Translations under genes and position numbers: made by a program
Assembly (NCBI GenBank): GCA_017436345.1
Contig: JAFSDH010000010.1
Location: forward strand, 1 to 64,000
Direction: 5' to 3'
Length of the DNA stretch: 64,000 nt
Source of the DNA: Bacilli bacterium
GTDB taxonomy: Bacteria; Bacillota_I; Bacilli_A; RF39; UBA660
Notes under the pieces: generated by a model
Seen by the model: only the letters and a program-made list of their open reading frames with translations
What the model was told of the DNA's origin: nothing
The model's database searches: none
In this document: piece after piece, positions 26,083 through 35,061 of the stretch
How the letters are laid out: each line of letters begins with the position of its first letter
Numbering within the stretch: position 1 is the first letter of the stretch

Positions 26083-28270
26083 TTTTTTCTTCTTTAACAT
26101 AATAATCTTTTAATACTAGATTAAGAACCATCTCATCAGTAATTAAGGTATCTTTAGCAATACTTTGACTAACTACATAACCATTACCTTCTATTGTATA
26201 TTGAATATCTAAATACGATAATAAAGTTTTAGCCTCATTCATACTTAAACCAGTAAAATCTGGTATTTTATGATTATTATCATTAGTAAGTAAAATAACT
26301 AAATCCTTGTTAGTAATCTTAATACCTTTACTAGGATAATGATCTATTACTTTATTACCATCACCTATTATAATCGTTTTAACACCAAAATCTTTTAAAG
26401 TAGAAAGAACTTCGCTTGTATTTTTATTTTTATAACTAGTTATTTCTAACATATCTAACACTTCAACTTCATTTGTAGTATCATCATATATCTCATAATA
26501 ACTACTAATATTAGTAACTATTTCTTTAACAACTGAGGACATCGGTTTTACTCTACCATTTTTACCATCATTAGGTTTCTTACTAGCTACATAAAAAATA
26601 ATTTCCGGATCTTCCTTCGGCCACATACCAGCAATTCCTTTAATGACTTCTCCAGTATCATAACCAGTTGACGAAGCAACCTGCGCAGAACCTGTCTTAA
26701 TAATCAAATCATATCCTGGCATATAATAAGGATAACCTGTACATGTGTTACTATTTCCACTAACAACATCTTCCATCAAATCTTTAATCTTATTAGTCGT
26801 ATTAGTAGATGCAACTTGATATAATTCAGTTCTTTCTCCTTGATAAGATATCTCACCATCATGATCAACTATTCTATCAATATAATAAGGTTGAAGTAAC
26901 ATCCCATCATTAGCAATTGAAGTTAATGCTTTAATGTTTTGAATAGGTGTTGTTGTAATACCTTGTCCAAAACCAGCATTATAATACTCTGTTTCATAAT
27001 TAAACGCAATTTTTCCTCTTGATTCATTTGGAAGTTCTATACCAGTTTGTGTACCAAAGCCTAACTTATTAAAATAAGATTTTAAAGTACCTTTATTAAT
27101 ATTATTATTTAAAAGTGAAATAATACCAGTATTACTAGATAAAGCAAAACCTCTATCATAAGTAATATTACCCCATCCAGCACGACTCCAGTCACCAATA
27201 ACTGTCCCATCCTTAGCTTTATAAGTACCTGATTTATACGTTTTACTACCATTGTACTCACTATTTTCCATTGTTGCCATATAAGTATATATTTTCATTG
27301 TTGAACCAGGTTCAAATGGAACTGCAATATTATAATCCAAATAATTAGTCATATTTCTTTTATTAGGATCAAATGATGGATTAGATGCAGAACCTAATAT
27401 TGCTCCTGTATCAGCATCGGCAACTAAAAGTGTATACCATTCCCAAGAATAACCATTATTCTCAGCATTATCTAAAGCTTGTTCTAAAAATAATTGTACA
27501 TTTGCATCTATACTTAAATAAATATCAGATCCATCAATCGCATCTACTGTTATTTCTTTAGTCCCAGCAATTCTATATCCATTTCTATCTCTTTGATAAA
27601 AAGTATATCCATCAGTACCACTAAGAATATCATCATACTCTTTTTCAATACCCATTTCACCAACTAATCCAGTAACTTCATTACCATTTTCATCTTGATA
27701 AGTCTTCTCAATCGCATAACCAATCGTATAAGATAAAAAATCTCCATAAGGATAATATCTCTTTTGCGTTTCAATAAAATCAATTCCTGGTAAATTCAAA
27801 TCTTTTATCGCATCTTTCTGAAGCTCTGTAAGACCTTTTCCTTTAGGACCAAACTCTGTTTGATAAACATTATTCTTAGATAAATATTTAACTAAAGTTT
27901 CATAATCAATATCTATTACTTTAGAAAGTTCTAAAGCCGTATAATTAATATCTACTACATGTTGTGGATCATTTTTATTAGTAGTACGACTTTCCTCTAA
28001 ATAAGCAATTAATGTATAAGAAGAAACCGTTTGTGCTAAAACATTACCATTAACATCATAAATAGTCCCTCTCTTAGCTGGTAAAATCTTTGTTGTACTA
28101 TTTCTACTACTAGCAAATTCTTGAATATTAATTCCATCTACATATTCAGATAACGCTAGATATATTACTCTACCAGCAACAAGACAAAAAGAAAGAAGAC
28201 CAACTAGAATAATCCATATTGGTAACTTTATGGAATTAGTACTAATTGTTGTCTTCTTTTTTTGTTTCAT
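26078..28270 (-). CDS. pbpB: Division/sporulation penicillin-binding protein (PBP2B/SpoVD class) with PASTA domain
   Basis: A 730-residue class B transpeptidase that cross-links septal peptidoglycan. One N-terminal membrane anchor (IKLPIWIILVGLLSFCLVAGRVIYLAL), then the dimerisation region (LPAKRGTIYDVNGNVLAQ), and the catalytic motifs STMK (FEPGSTMKIYT), SSNTG and KTGSAQ. The C-terminus (KIPDFTGLSMNEAKTLLSYLDIQYTIEGNG) is a PASTA module. Both PBP2B and SpoVD of Bacillota share this architecture, and both follow ftsL in mraZ-rsmH-ftsL clusters, so the two cannot be separated here. It is the last gene of that cluster; mraY and murD, which usually follow, are absent, and def converges on it. 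Confidence 0.9.
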   Translation of the reverse strand: MKQKKKTTISTNSIKLPIWIILVGLLSFCLVAGRVIYLALSEYVDGINIQEFASSRNSTTKILPAKRGTIYDVNGNVLAQTVSSYTLIAYLEESRTTNKNDPQHVVDINYTALELSKVIDIDYETLVKYLSKNNVYQTEFGPKGKGLTELQKDAIKDLNLPGIDFIETQKRYYPYGDFLSYTIGYAIEKTYQDENGNEVTGLVGEMGIEKEYDDILSGTDGYTFYQRDRNGYRIAGTKEITVDAIDGSDIYLSIDANVQLFLEQALDNAENNGYSWEWYTLLVADADTGAILGSASNPSFDPNKRNMTNYLDYNIAVPFEPGSTMKIYTYMATMENSEYNGSKTYKSGTYKAKDGTVIGDWSRAGWGNITYDRGFALSSNTGIISLLNNNINKGTLKSYFNKLGFGTQTGIELPNESRGKIAFNYETEYYNAGFGQGITTTPIQNIKALTSIANDGMLLQPYYIDRIVDHDGEISYQGERTELYQVASTNTTNKIKDLMEDVVSGNSNTCTGYPYYMPGYDLIIKTGSAQVASSTGYDTGEVIKGIAGMWPKEDPEIIFYVASKKPNDGKNGRVKPMSSVVKEIVTNISSYYEIYDDTTNEVEVLDMLEITSYKNKNTSEVLSTLKDFGVKTIIIGDGNKVIDHYPSKGIKITNKDLVILLTNDNNHKIPDFTGLSMNEAKTLLSYLDIQYTIEGNGYVVSQSIAKDTLITDEMVLNLVLKDYYVKEEKK

Positions 28271-28282
28271 TATATCACTATC

Positions 28283-28597
28283 CTATTCTGAAGCATTGAC
28301 TGATTTTATATTACTATTATTATAACTCAATCCTTCAGACTCTGCAACTTCTTGTATTTTATCTAGAGAAGCTAATTCACTAATTTTCATAGCTAAACTT
28401 TCATTAGTCTTTTCTTGAGCTGAAATTTCGTTTTTAAGCTTTTCTACATCATAATTTATCTTTGATAAAGTTGCTTGAGAAAAAACAGTAGCAAGTGGAG
28501 CTAATACTAATAAAAAAATTGCAAAACTATATAATAACTTTTCGAATTTTGATAAACCATAACTCTTTTTATATTTTTTTACACCTTTCTTATTCAT
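28283..28597 (-). CDS. ftsL: Cell division protein FtsL
   Basis: A 104-residue bitopic protein: basic cytoplasmic tail (MNKKGVKKYKKSYGLSKFEK), one membrane helix (LLYSFAIFLLVLAPLATVF), then a heptad-like coiled coil (KINYDVEKLKNEISAQEKTNESLAMKISEL). FtsL forms a complex with DivIC/FtsB and DivIB/FtsQ at the septum and activates FtsW-PBP synthesis. Low sequence conservation is normal for the family; position between rsmH and pbpB decides the call. ATG 28597 has GAGGAG 8 nt upstream. Confidence 0.82.
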   Translation of the reverse strand: MNKKGVKKYKKSYGLSKFEKLLYSFAIFLLVLAPLATVFSQATLSKINYDVEKLKNEISAQEKTNESLAMKISELASLDKIQEVAESEGLSYNNSNIKSVNASE

Positions 28598-28617
28598 ATA
28601 AACTCCTCTTTTCTTTT

Positions 28618-29541
28618 TTATTTTACTCTCTCTATAATTCTAAGCTTACTACTCCTACTACGATTATTATTTTCTAACTCTAAATCACTAGGAATAATAG
28701 CTTTTGTATTTACTAGTTTGAAGTCAGGAAGATAACTTTCAGGGATATTAGGAAGACCCTTTACTTTAGGATCAACCTCAGTTACTTCCTTAAATAGATT
28801 TTTAATAATCCTATCTTCTAATGAATGGAATGTGATAACTGCCAGTCTACCACCTACTTTTAAAAGTGATAAACTATCACGCATACTTTTATCAAGTATT
28901 CCTAATTCATTATTAACTTCAATTCTTATTGCTTGAAACACCTTACGAGCTGGGTGCTTATCTCTCTTCGCTTTCTCAGGAACAGAGTTTTTGATAATTT
29001 CTACAAGCTCTAAAGTAGTTTCAATTTCTTTGTTTTCACGATACTTCACAATATTTTTTGCAATACTACGTGAATACTTTTCTTCTCCGTATTTAAAAAA
29101 TATATTTGCTAATTCACTTTCAGGGTATGTATTAACAACAACATGAGCTGACAATTCTTGATTCTGATTCATACGCATGTCAAGTTTAGCATCATTGTGG
29201 TAACTAAAACCTCTATCTGATTCATCAAGTTGGGGCGAAGAAACACCTAAATCAAATAGTATACCATCGACATTAGAAACGTTTCTCTTCTCTAATTCTT
29301 CTTTAATATTCACAAAATTATTATTAATGATCTCGAAATTATTTCCAATTGAAGAAAGTTTTTTTCGACTAAATTCAACCGCATTAATATCTTGATCAAA
29401 GGCGAAAAGACAACCCCTTGTTATTCGCTTTAAAATTTCGCTGGAATGACCAGCATAACCTAATGTACAATCTACGTAGATACCGTCTTCTTTCAAATTA
29501 AGTCCATCAATAGATTCATTTAATAGTACACTAATATGCAT
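28618..29541 (-). CDS. rsmH: 16S rRNA m4C1402 methyltransferase
   Basis: A 307-residue SAM-dependent methyltransferase (formerly MraW) acting on C1402 of 16S rRNA. N-terminus MHISVLLNESIDGL, SAM-binding GIYVDCTLGYAGHS, FAFDQDINA, the signature ILFDLGVSSPQLDESDRGFS, DMRMNQ, then KHPARKVFQAIRIEVNNEL and VITFHSLEDRIIK. Length normal and all motifs intact. It overlaps the mraZ stop (ATG 29541 right at the mraZ end), with GGTGATTAAAC as ribosome site. Confidence 0.96.
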   Translation of the reverse strand: MHISVLLNESIDGLNLKEDGIYVDCTLGYAGHSSEILKRITRGCLFAFDQDINAVEFSRKKLSSIGNNFEIINNNFVNIKEELEKRNVSNVDGILFDLGVSSPQLDESDRGFSYHNDAKLDMRMNQNQELSAHVVVNTYPESELANIFFKYGEEKYSRSIAKNIVKYRENKEIETTLELVEIIKNSVPEKAKRDKHPARKVFQAIRIEVNNELGILDKSMRDSLSLLKVGGRLAVITFHSLEDRIIKNLFKEVTEVDPKVKGLPNIPESYLPDFKLVNTKAIIPSDLELENNNRSRSSKLRIIERVK

Positions 29542-29543
29542 GT

Positions 29544-29990
29544 TTAATCACCATTTTCCCAATTTGAATCAAATAAGTTTTCAGCAATATCTGACAATTC
29601 ATCTTTATTTGTATCATAGAAATTATTCCACTTTTCTAATGACCAAATTTCAAGTCGATCTCCTACGCCGATTATCACACATTCTTTTTCTAAACCGGCG
29701 TAAGAAATCAATGGAGAGGTAATATTGATTCGACCTTGTTTGTCAAATACCGTTGCAGTAGCACCAGAAAGGAAAAATCTCATAAAACTACGAGCATCCT
29801 TCTTTGTAAAAGGTAAATTATTTAAACGAGATGTAATTTTTGCCCATTCATCTTTCGAATATACAAATAAACATTCTTCAAGACCACGAGTAATAACAAA
29901 CTCTTCACCAAGATCCTCACGAAACTTAGCTGGAAGAATAAGTCTTCCCTTATCATCAATGTTATGATGGAACTCACCCATTAGCATCAT
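29544..29990 (-). CDS. mraZ: Transcriptional regulator MraZ
   Basis: A 148-residue AbrB-fold DNA-binding protein with two tandem repeats, each with a DxxxR core: [19 protein letters not shown] near the start and [14 protein letters not shown] in the second half. The upstream GTG reading (from 30002) adds four codons that overlap the GGGGG ribosome site, so the start is taken as ATG 29988-29990; ATG one codon later gives the conventional MLMGEF start and is equally plausible. MraZ represses the dcw operon. A phased GTGG array and a sigma-A-type promoter lie just upstream. Confidence 0.93.
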   Translation of the reverse strand: MMLMGEFHHNIDDKGRLILPAKFREDLGEEFVITRGLEECLFVYSKDEWAKITSRLNNLPFTKKDARSFMRFFLSGATATVFDKQGRINITSPLISYAGLEKECVIIGVGDRLEIWSLEKWNNFYDTNKDELSDIAENLFDSNWENGD

Positions 29991-29998
29991 TACATCCC

Positions 29999-30053
29999 CC
30001 ACTTTTCACCACAATCAACCACTGCTACTATTATAATACTATTTAAACACCAC
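29999..30053 (-). promoter_or_regulatory. mraZ: MraZ operator: phased GTGG repeats
   Basis: On the minus strand, GTGG occurs at 30053-30050, 30022-30019, 30012-30009 and 30002-29999. The last three are exactly 10 bp apart (GTGGTTGATT, GTGGTGAAAA, GTGGGGGATG) and the first is 31 bp away, about three helical turns. MraZ is known to bind direct repeats containing TGG/GTGG-type cores in front of its own gene, so this is a likely autoregulatory operator. Confidence 0.75.
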
Positions 30054-30061
30054 TTTGTAAA
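30033..30061 (-). promoter_or_regulatory. Sigma-A-type promoter of mraZ cluster
   Basis: Minus-strand TTTACA (30061-30056), a 17-bp spacer, then TATTAT (30038-30033) continuing to TATTATAAT. One GTGG repeat lies in the spacer, so MraZ binding would block polymerase. Confidence 0.7.
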
Positions 30062-30087
30062 CACAAAAAAAAGAAATCAAAAAAAAA

Positions 30088-30107
30088 GACTGTCAATTTG
30101 ACAGCCT
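30088..30107 (-). terminator. Terminator of the WG-repeat gene
   Basis: Stem CTGTCAA/TTGACAG (loop of one base or CTGTCA/TGACAG with AATTT-like loop) extended by partial pairs, followed by nine T on the minus strand; just after the WG-repeat gene stop. Confidence 0.75.
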
Positions 30108-30110
30108 CTC

Positions 30111-31862
30111 TTAATTCCAAGTTGTACCTTTTAATTCATAGTACTTAATAGTACCATCTTTTAAAGTTAATTTATAATAATTATCATAAATATTTAATAA
30201 CTTATCTTCTTTTTCAATCGTCATTAAAAGTTCATACTCATTACTATAAACTTCATGTTTACCATTAACTAAATAAACATATACTTCCCCTGTTGAATCA
30301 ACGGAATCTTTATAAGTAACATCTATATCAGATGCTTTAGCATCTTTCTTTTCAACAATGTTATAGTAGTGTGTTGTACTTGGTCCATCTTCAGTAGAAC
30401 AACTATACTCAACATGTTTTTTATCAGCGAATTCAAAACCTGAGTCATAAATATTACCTGAAGTACAACTAAGAGTAGTATGTAACTCTCTATTAGTATT
30501 ATAAATATTTAATTTATTATCTCCTACAAAATTATAATAATAATATTCATTTCCATAATTATAGATCTTATCAATTATTTCTACCTTTTTATGAGTATTA
30601 TCACTATTTAAAATAATATAACTAATATCATATCCATATCTTGTATTTTCATTTTCACGAGTTGCATCTACATAAGAAATAACTATTTGATCAACTTTCT
30701 TAGTAATAGAAAAAACATTTTCAGAACTACAACAGTTTCTAAGTGAAAAATTCATTTCATATGCTTCATACTTAATTGGAACAATTTCTTTTCCATCTTT
30801 ATCTAATACACCAATCTTATTATCAAGAACGACAACATAGTAATCATCAATATTTTCTATACCATCATATTTAAAATCAATAATTGTGTTATTATCAGCA
30901 TCAATAACTCCATACTTTTTATCTTTCTTTGCAATTAACAAATCATCACTAATAGTATTTAAATCATCATAAATAAGATCAATTTTCTTATTTAAATTAT
31001 AGTCATATAATCCATATTTAGTAGCTTCCATATCACTAGAATTTCCAACAACTATATATTTAGAACTAGCACTATAATAATTATCTCCTTGAGCAAGTCT
31101 TACACCATTACCAACTACATAAATATCCTTAGGCGCTTTAATTAATGAAAAATCTTTTAATGAAACAAGACTTACACTACCATCTTTTTCAGATTCAAAA
31201 GTATAGTGCGCACCATCATTTCCATAAATAACATTAATAAATCCACCTTCATATACTTTATATTTACCTGTATTAATATTATAAACAATACCTGTATAAT
31301 TATCATCAAACGCTGTTAAATGGGCATACTCACCATCATCTATCATTCCAATAGAAAAACTATCATTATCACAATAAACAGCTATATACTTACTATTTTT
31401 ATCACTTGAGTCTTTATAAACTCCATATTTATTTTTTTCTAATTTAGCAATTTCTTTTTGATTTCTTTTTAAATAATAAGTATTATTCTTTTTAACAATA
31501 TAATATCCCCCATAATACCTATCTAATCTGTAATAATCATCTTCAACAATATCATTACCAGCATTTATTTTTTCACCATATAATTTAGCTACTTCTGGTA
31601 GATTAGTTACTTCTTCTAATTTTACATCTTGAATATAAGTAACTCCAATTGATACTTCACCATCTTTATTTTCTTCTTCTTTTTCATCATCATTAAGAAT
31701 TTCATCCTCTACTTTAGCAAGATTACTTCCTAATTTAAAAGCAAAAACAAAAATAACAATAGCAACAACTATACCAATTATAATAATAGCTATTTTTAAG
31801 CCTTTACTCATCTTTTTTGTTTCATTTTTTTCTTCTAAAACTTCTTCTTTATCCTTTTCCAT
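30111..31862 (-). CDS. Membrane-anchored WG-repeat protein
   Basis: A 583-residue protein: charged cytoplasmic N-terminus, one membrane helix (GLKIAIIIIGIVVAIVIFVFAF), an acidic linker (EDEILNDDEKEEENKDGE), and a large exported beta-rich domain. WG-type (KWG-like) repeats can be read: KYGVYKDSSDK, KYGLYDYNLNK, KYGVIDADNNTIIDFKYD, KIGVLDKDGKEIVPIKYE, each about 40-50 residues and mostly between residues 300 and 400. The rest (YGYDISYIILNS, EYSCSTEDGPSTTHYY) is not recognised. WG repeats form beta-propeller-like surfaces for binding; ligand unknown. ATG 31862 follows AGGTGATAAT. Monocistronic, with its own terminator, downstream of another membrane protein. Confidence 0.7.
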   Translation of the reverse strand: MEKDKEEVLEEKNETKKMSKGLKIAIIIIGIVVAIVIFVFAFKLGSNLAKVEDEILNDDEKEEENKDGEVSIGVTYIQDVKLEEVTNLPEVAKLYGEKINAGNDIVEDDYYRLDRYYGGYYIVKKNNTYYLKRNQKEIAKLEKNKYGVYKDSSDKNSKYIAVYCDNDSFSIGMIDDGEYAHLTAFDDNYTGIVYNINTGKYKVYEGGFINVIYGNDGAHYTFESEKDGSVSLVSLKDFSLIKAPKDIYVVGNGVRLAQGDNYYSASSKYIVVGNSSDMEATKYGLYDYNLNKKIDLIYDDLNTISDDLLIAKKDKKYGVIDADNNTIIDFKYDGIENIDDYYVVVLDNKIGVLDKDGKEIVPIKYEAYEMNFSLRNCCSSENVFSITKKVDQIVISYVDATRENENTRYGYDISYIILNSDNTHKKVEIIDKIYNYGNEYYYYNFVGDNKLNIYNTNRELHTTLSCTSGNIYDSGFEFADKKHVEYSCSTEDGPSTTHYYNIVEKKDAKASDIDVTYKDSVDSTGEVYVYLVNGKHEVYSNEYELLMTIEKEDKLLNIYDNYYKLTLKDGTIKYYELKGTTWN

Positions 31863-31916
31863 ATTATCACCTATTCTAATTATAAATAAAAAAATGAAAG
31901 AATAAAGTACAAATTA

Positions 31917-31946
31917 AAAAAAGCCTGTCAATTAGACAAGGCTTTT
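31917..31946 (-). terminator. Terminator of the 254-residue membrane protein gene
   Basis: Imperfect stem AAAAAGCCTTGTC/GACAGGCTTTTT with one bulged T and loop TAATT, then a T run on the minus strand. Confidence 0.75.
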
Positions 31947-31978
31947 TCATAAATAAACTTTATCTTAATACTATAATT

Positions 31979-32743
31979 TTATTTTAAAGAAAGTGCTGAT
32001 GTTGATTCAAACTTTTCAACTAACCATTTTCCATTTATATTTTTCAAATATAGTCTTTCTGTAAATGTAGGAGATTTTTCAGTACAAGCATTTATTTTAT
32101 CTACTTGTGTAGTAGCTTTACCATTTTCAACATCGTAGCAATCAACTTGGTCAACTCTTATAGTTGCTGTAGTTGATGTTTTATTTTCTACATAGTATTC
32201 ATAAATTCTGTATCCAGATCCTCCACCTAAATCACCCAATGTATAATAATAAATTCCATTTTTTTCATAATAAGGAACATAATTAATAGCAGTTTCAAAA
32301 TCAACAAAGGTTTCATTTATCAAATTAACTAATAAATCTGCACCTTTAGTTATTTTACCAACAAATTCAATACCATCAACTGTATATCCATTTCCTTTGT
32401 TTGAATCCCCTTGAAAACCTACTTCTTTACGTAATAACTTATAAACATTAGTATATAGAGTTTTACTTCTAGTAATCAATTCATCATCAGTAGGAATAAT
32501 TTCTTTTTCTTCTTCAACTGGTTCTTTTTCATCATCAGTAGTTCCAGGTTGTTCTTCCACTACTTCTTTATCATTATCCTTTTCTTCTTTCTCCTTATCT
32601 CCCGTTAAAAACGTTATCCCAAAACCAATTCCAAACCCAACTAATAAACATAAAATCATAATTGGAATAGAAACTTTTTTCTCTTTTTTCATTTCTTCTC
32701 TTAATTCTTCTTTTATTTCTTCTTTTAAATCTTTATCATCCAT
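31979..32743 (-). CDS. Unknown membrane-anchored exported protein
   Basis: A 254-residue protein with a highly charged amphipathic N-terminus (KDLKEEIKEELREEMKKEKK), one membrane helix (VSIPIMILCLLVGFGIGFGITFL), a Glu/Lys/Asp-rich linker (about residues 48-85) and a C-terminal domain of about 165 residues. That domain has strands and aromatic residues (TVDGIEFVGKITKG, YYEKNGIYYYTLGDLGGGSGYRIYEYYVENK, TERLYLKNINGKWLVEKFES), resembling NTF2-like or small extracellular folds found in gut Bacillota. Two Cys residues (VDCYDV, NACTEK) could pair. Function unknown. ATG 32743 follows AAGGAGTGATAAA. Confidence 0.6.
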   Translation of the reverse strand: MDDKDLKEEIKEELREEMKKEKKVSIPIMILCLLVGFGIGFGITFLTGDKEKEEKDNDKEVVEEQPGTTDDEKEPVEEEKEIIPTDDELITRSKTLYTNVYKLLRKEVGFQGDSNKGNGYTVDGIEFVGKITKGADLLVNLINETFVDFETAINYVPYYEKNGIYYYTLGDLGGGSGYRIYEYYVENKTSTTATIRVDQVDCYDVENGKATTQVDKINACTEKSPTFTERLYLKNINGKWLVEKFESTSALSLK

Positions 32744-32802
32744 TTTATCACTCCTTATTTTAATAATATATTATTTATAAAAGTAAGTAAATCACTAATA
32801 AA

Positions 32803-32837
32803 AAAAGAATTATTTACTTTACATAAATAATTCTTTT
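32803..32837 (-). terminator. Terminator of thrS
   Basis: 14-bp stem AAAAGAATTATTTA/TAAATAATTCTTTT with a 7-nt loop and T run, immediately after the thrS stop. Confidence 0.85.
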
Positions 32838-32841
32838 AATT

Positions 32842-34593
32842 CTACTTTAACATTGCTTTAGTATCAATAACTTCTTTAATAAGCTTAATAAATTCATCAA
32901 GTGATACAGTAATTGTTTCTTGTTTACCATGTAAACGATAAGTTACAGTATTATTATCTCTTTCTTGATCACCAAGTACTAGAGTATAAGGCACTTTCAT
33001 AGTTTGAGATTCTCTCATACGATATCCAAGTTTTTCATTACGATTATCATATTCAACACGAATCTTATGTTCTTTTAACTTTTCAACTACATATCTAGAA
33101 TATTCATCATGAACTTCAATATTTACTGGAATAACATTAACTTGAACTGGTGCAAGCCAAGTTGGGAATGCTCCTCCTAAATGTTCAGTAAGTACTCCAA
33201 TAAATCTTTCTAAAGAACCATAGATAGTACGATGAACCATTACTGGTCTTACTTTACTTCCATCGCTATCCACATATGTTAAATCAAATCTTTCAGGTAA
33301 TTGATAGTCAAGTTGGATTGTACCTGTTTGCCATTCGCGTCCTAAAGCATCTTCCATCTTTAAATCAATTTTAGGTCCATAGAATGCCCCATCTCCTGGA
33401 TTTAATACCCAACCATCTTCACCAAATGTTTTATTTAAAACTTCTGTTAATTTTTCTTCAGCTTCATTCCATTTTTCTAAATCACCCATATAATCATCTG
33501 GTCTAGTTGATAAATATGGAGTAAATTTTAAGCCAAAAATATCATAGAAGTAATTAGCTATTTCTAAAATTGAAGATATTTCATCAAATATTTGATCTTG
33601 TCTAATAAAGTTATGACTATCATCTTGATGGAATACTCTAACACGAAGAAGTCCATGTAAAGATGCAGCTCCTTCATTTCTATGAATAGCATCAACATCA
33701 TTAAATCTTAATGGTAAATCACGATAACTTCTTATCTTATTCTTATAAATTAGAATTGAATTTGGACAACTCATTGGTTTTAATGCTTGTTCTTCACCAT
33801 CAGCATCTTCTAAAACAAACATGTCTTCTTTGTAATGATCCCAGTGTCCACTTCTTTTCCATAAAGCACTGTTATTTAACATTGGCGCAGCAAATTCTTG
33901 GTATCCTCTTTTTTCATGTTCTTCTCTCCAAAAATCTACTAATGTATTGTACATCTTTAACCCCTTTGGTAACCAATATGGCATACCAGGAGCAGTTTCA
34001 TCAAACATAAATAAATCAAGTTCTTTACCTAATTTACGATGATCTCTTTTCTTAGCTTCTTCAAGCATTTGTAAATGATTAGCAAGATCTTCTTCACTTT
34101 CAAAACAGATACCATAAATTCTTTGAAGCATCTTGTTATTAGCATCACCCTTCCAATAAGCTCCACTAGCTTTTAGAAGTTTGAAATGCTTTAATTCTTT
34201 AACAGTTTCAACGTGAGGTCCACGACATAAATCAGTAAAGTCCCCTTGAGTATAACAAGATATAACTACTTCACTTTCATCCATTCTAGAAATTAAATCT
34301 ATTTTATATGGATCATCTTTAAATCTTTCTAAAGCATCACTTTTAGAGATTTCTTCTCTAACAATTCTTTTCCCATCTTTAGAAATCTTTTTCATTTCTT
34401 TTTCTATTTTTTCTAAATCTTCTTCTTTAATTACATCTTCACCTAAATCAATATCATAATAGAATCCACCTTCAATAACTGGTCCTACCCAAAACAAAGC
34501 ATTAGGGTATAAATGTTTAACTGCTTGTGCAAGTAAATGAGCACAAGAGTGATTCATAATACTTAATTTTTCATTTTCTTTAATATTAATCAT
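32842..34593 (-). CDS. thrS: Threonine--tRNA ligase lacking the TGS domain
   Basis: A 583-residue class II synthetase. It starts directly at the editing domain: HSCAH (residues 15-19) and, further on, DLCRGPHV supply the editing-site ligands. The catalytic core carries the zinc ligands MSCPN (Cys), DDSH (His) and the motif 3 region MVHRTIYGSLERFIGVL; the anticodon-binding domain (LAPVQVNVIPVNIEVHDEY onward) is complete. Bacterial ThrRS is usually about 640 residues with an N-terminal TGS domain of about 60 residues; that is absent, and the preceding gene ends 2 nt before the start, so it cannot be hidden upstream in another frame. ATG 34593 has GGAGATTAATT. Controlled, with its upstream gene, by the Thr T-box. 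Confidence 0.96.
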   Translation of the reverse strand: MINIKENEKLSIMNHSCAHLLAQAVKHLYPNALFWVGPVIEGGFYYDIDLGEDVIKEEDLEKIEKEMKKISKDGKRIVREEISKSDALERFKDDPYKIDLISRMDESEVVISCYTQGDFTDLCRGPHVETVKELKHFKLLKASGAYWKGDANNKMLQRIYGICFESEEDLANHLQMLEEAKKRDHRKLGKELDLFMFDETAPGMPYWLPKGLKMYNTLVDFWREEHEKRGYQEFAAPMLNNSALWKRSGHWDHYKEDMFVLEDADGEEQALKPMSCPNSILIYKNKIRSYRDLPLRFNDVDAIHRNEGAASLHGLLRVRVFHQDDSHNFIRQDQIFDEISSILEIANYFYDIFGLKFTPYLSTRPDDYMGDLEKWNEAEEKLTEVLNKTFGEDGWVLNPGDGAFYGPKIDLKMEDALGREWQTGTIQLDYQLPERFDLTYVDSDGSKVRPVMVHRTIYGSLERFIGVLTEHLGGAFPTWLAPVQVNVIPVNIEVHDEYSRYVVEKLKEHKIRVEYDNRNEKLGYRMRESQTMKVPYTLVLGDQERDNNTVTYRLHGKQETITVSLDEFIKLIKEVIDTKAMLK

Positions 34594-34595
34594 AA

Positions 34596-35051
34596 TTAAT
34601 CTCCTTTTCTTCTTAAATTTATTATTTTATTTTTAGTCATTTTATTTACTTTTACTTTTGGTCTAGTTATTACTACTTCTTCAAGTTCAACTCCCATATT
34701 ATCAATCAAACAGGTTCGTGCAGAATCTCTAATATGTTCATTCTTACTATTACTTAAATCTACTAATGTATTAATACTTAAACTAGATAATAAATTCTTT
34801 AATACATCTTCTTCTATAAAATATTCCCCATTCATAAGATGGGTGGCAAGATAATCACCATAAGCAAGCTTTTCAACCCCATTACTTTTCTTATACATTG
34901 AATATGTATATAAATATGGATAATCAGCCATAACAAATCTTTCATACATGATTTCTCTAACCATCTTATCAAAAATAGGATTTTGTCTTTGCTCAGATAA
35001 AATCTTTAATATTTTATTACTATACCTTTCTAATTCATTTCTTTTATTCAT
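34596..35051 (-). CDS. Unknown protein in the Thr T-box operon
   Basis: A 151-residue, predominantly helical, basic protein with no signal peptide or membrane segment: MNKRNELERYSNKILKILSEQRQN, MVREIMYERFVMADYPYLYTYSMYKK, DYLATHLMNGEYFIEEDVLKNLLSSLSINTL, and a basic tail (ITRPKVKVNKMTKNKIINLRRKG). The family was not recognised. It lies directly behind the T-box leader (GGGGGATAGTT before ATG 35051) and is followed after 2 nt by thrS, whose ribosome site lies in its last codons, so it is co-regulated by uncharged tRNA-Thr. A link to tRNA or translation is plausible from the context and basic tail only. Confidence 0.6.
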   Translation of the reverse strand: MNKRNELERYSNKILKILSEQRQNPIFDKMVREIMYERFVMADYPYLYTYSMYKKSNGVEKLAYGDYLATHLMNGEYFIEEDVLKNLLSSLSINTLVDLSNSKNEHIRDSARTCLIDNMGVELEEVVITRPKVKVNKMTKNKIINLRRKGD

Positions 35052-35061
35052 AACTATCCCC

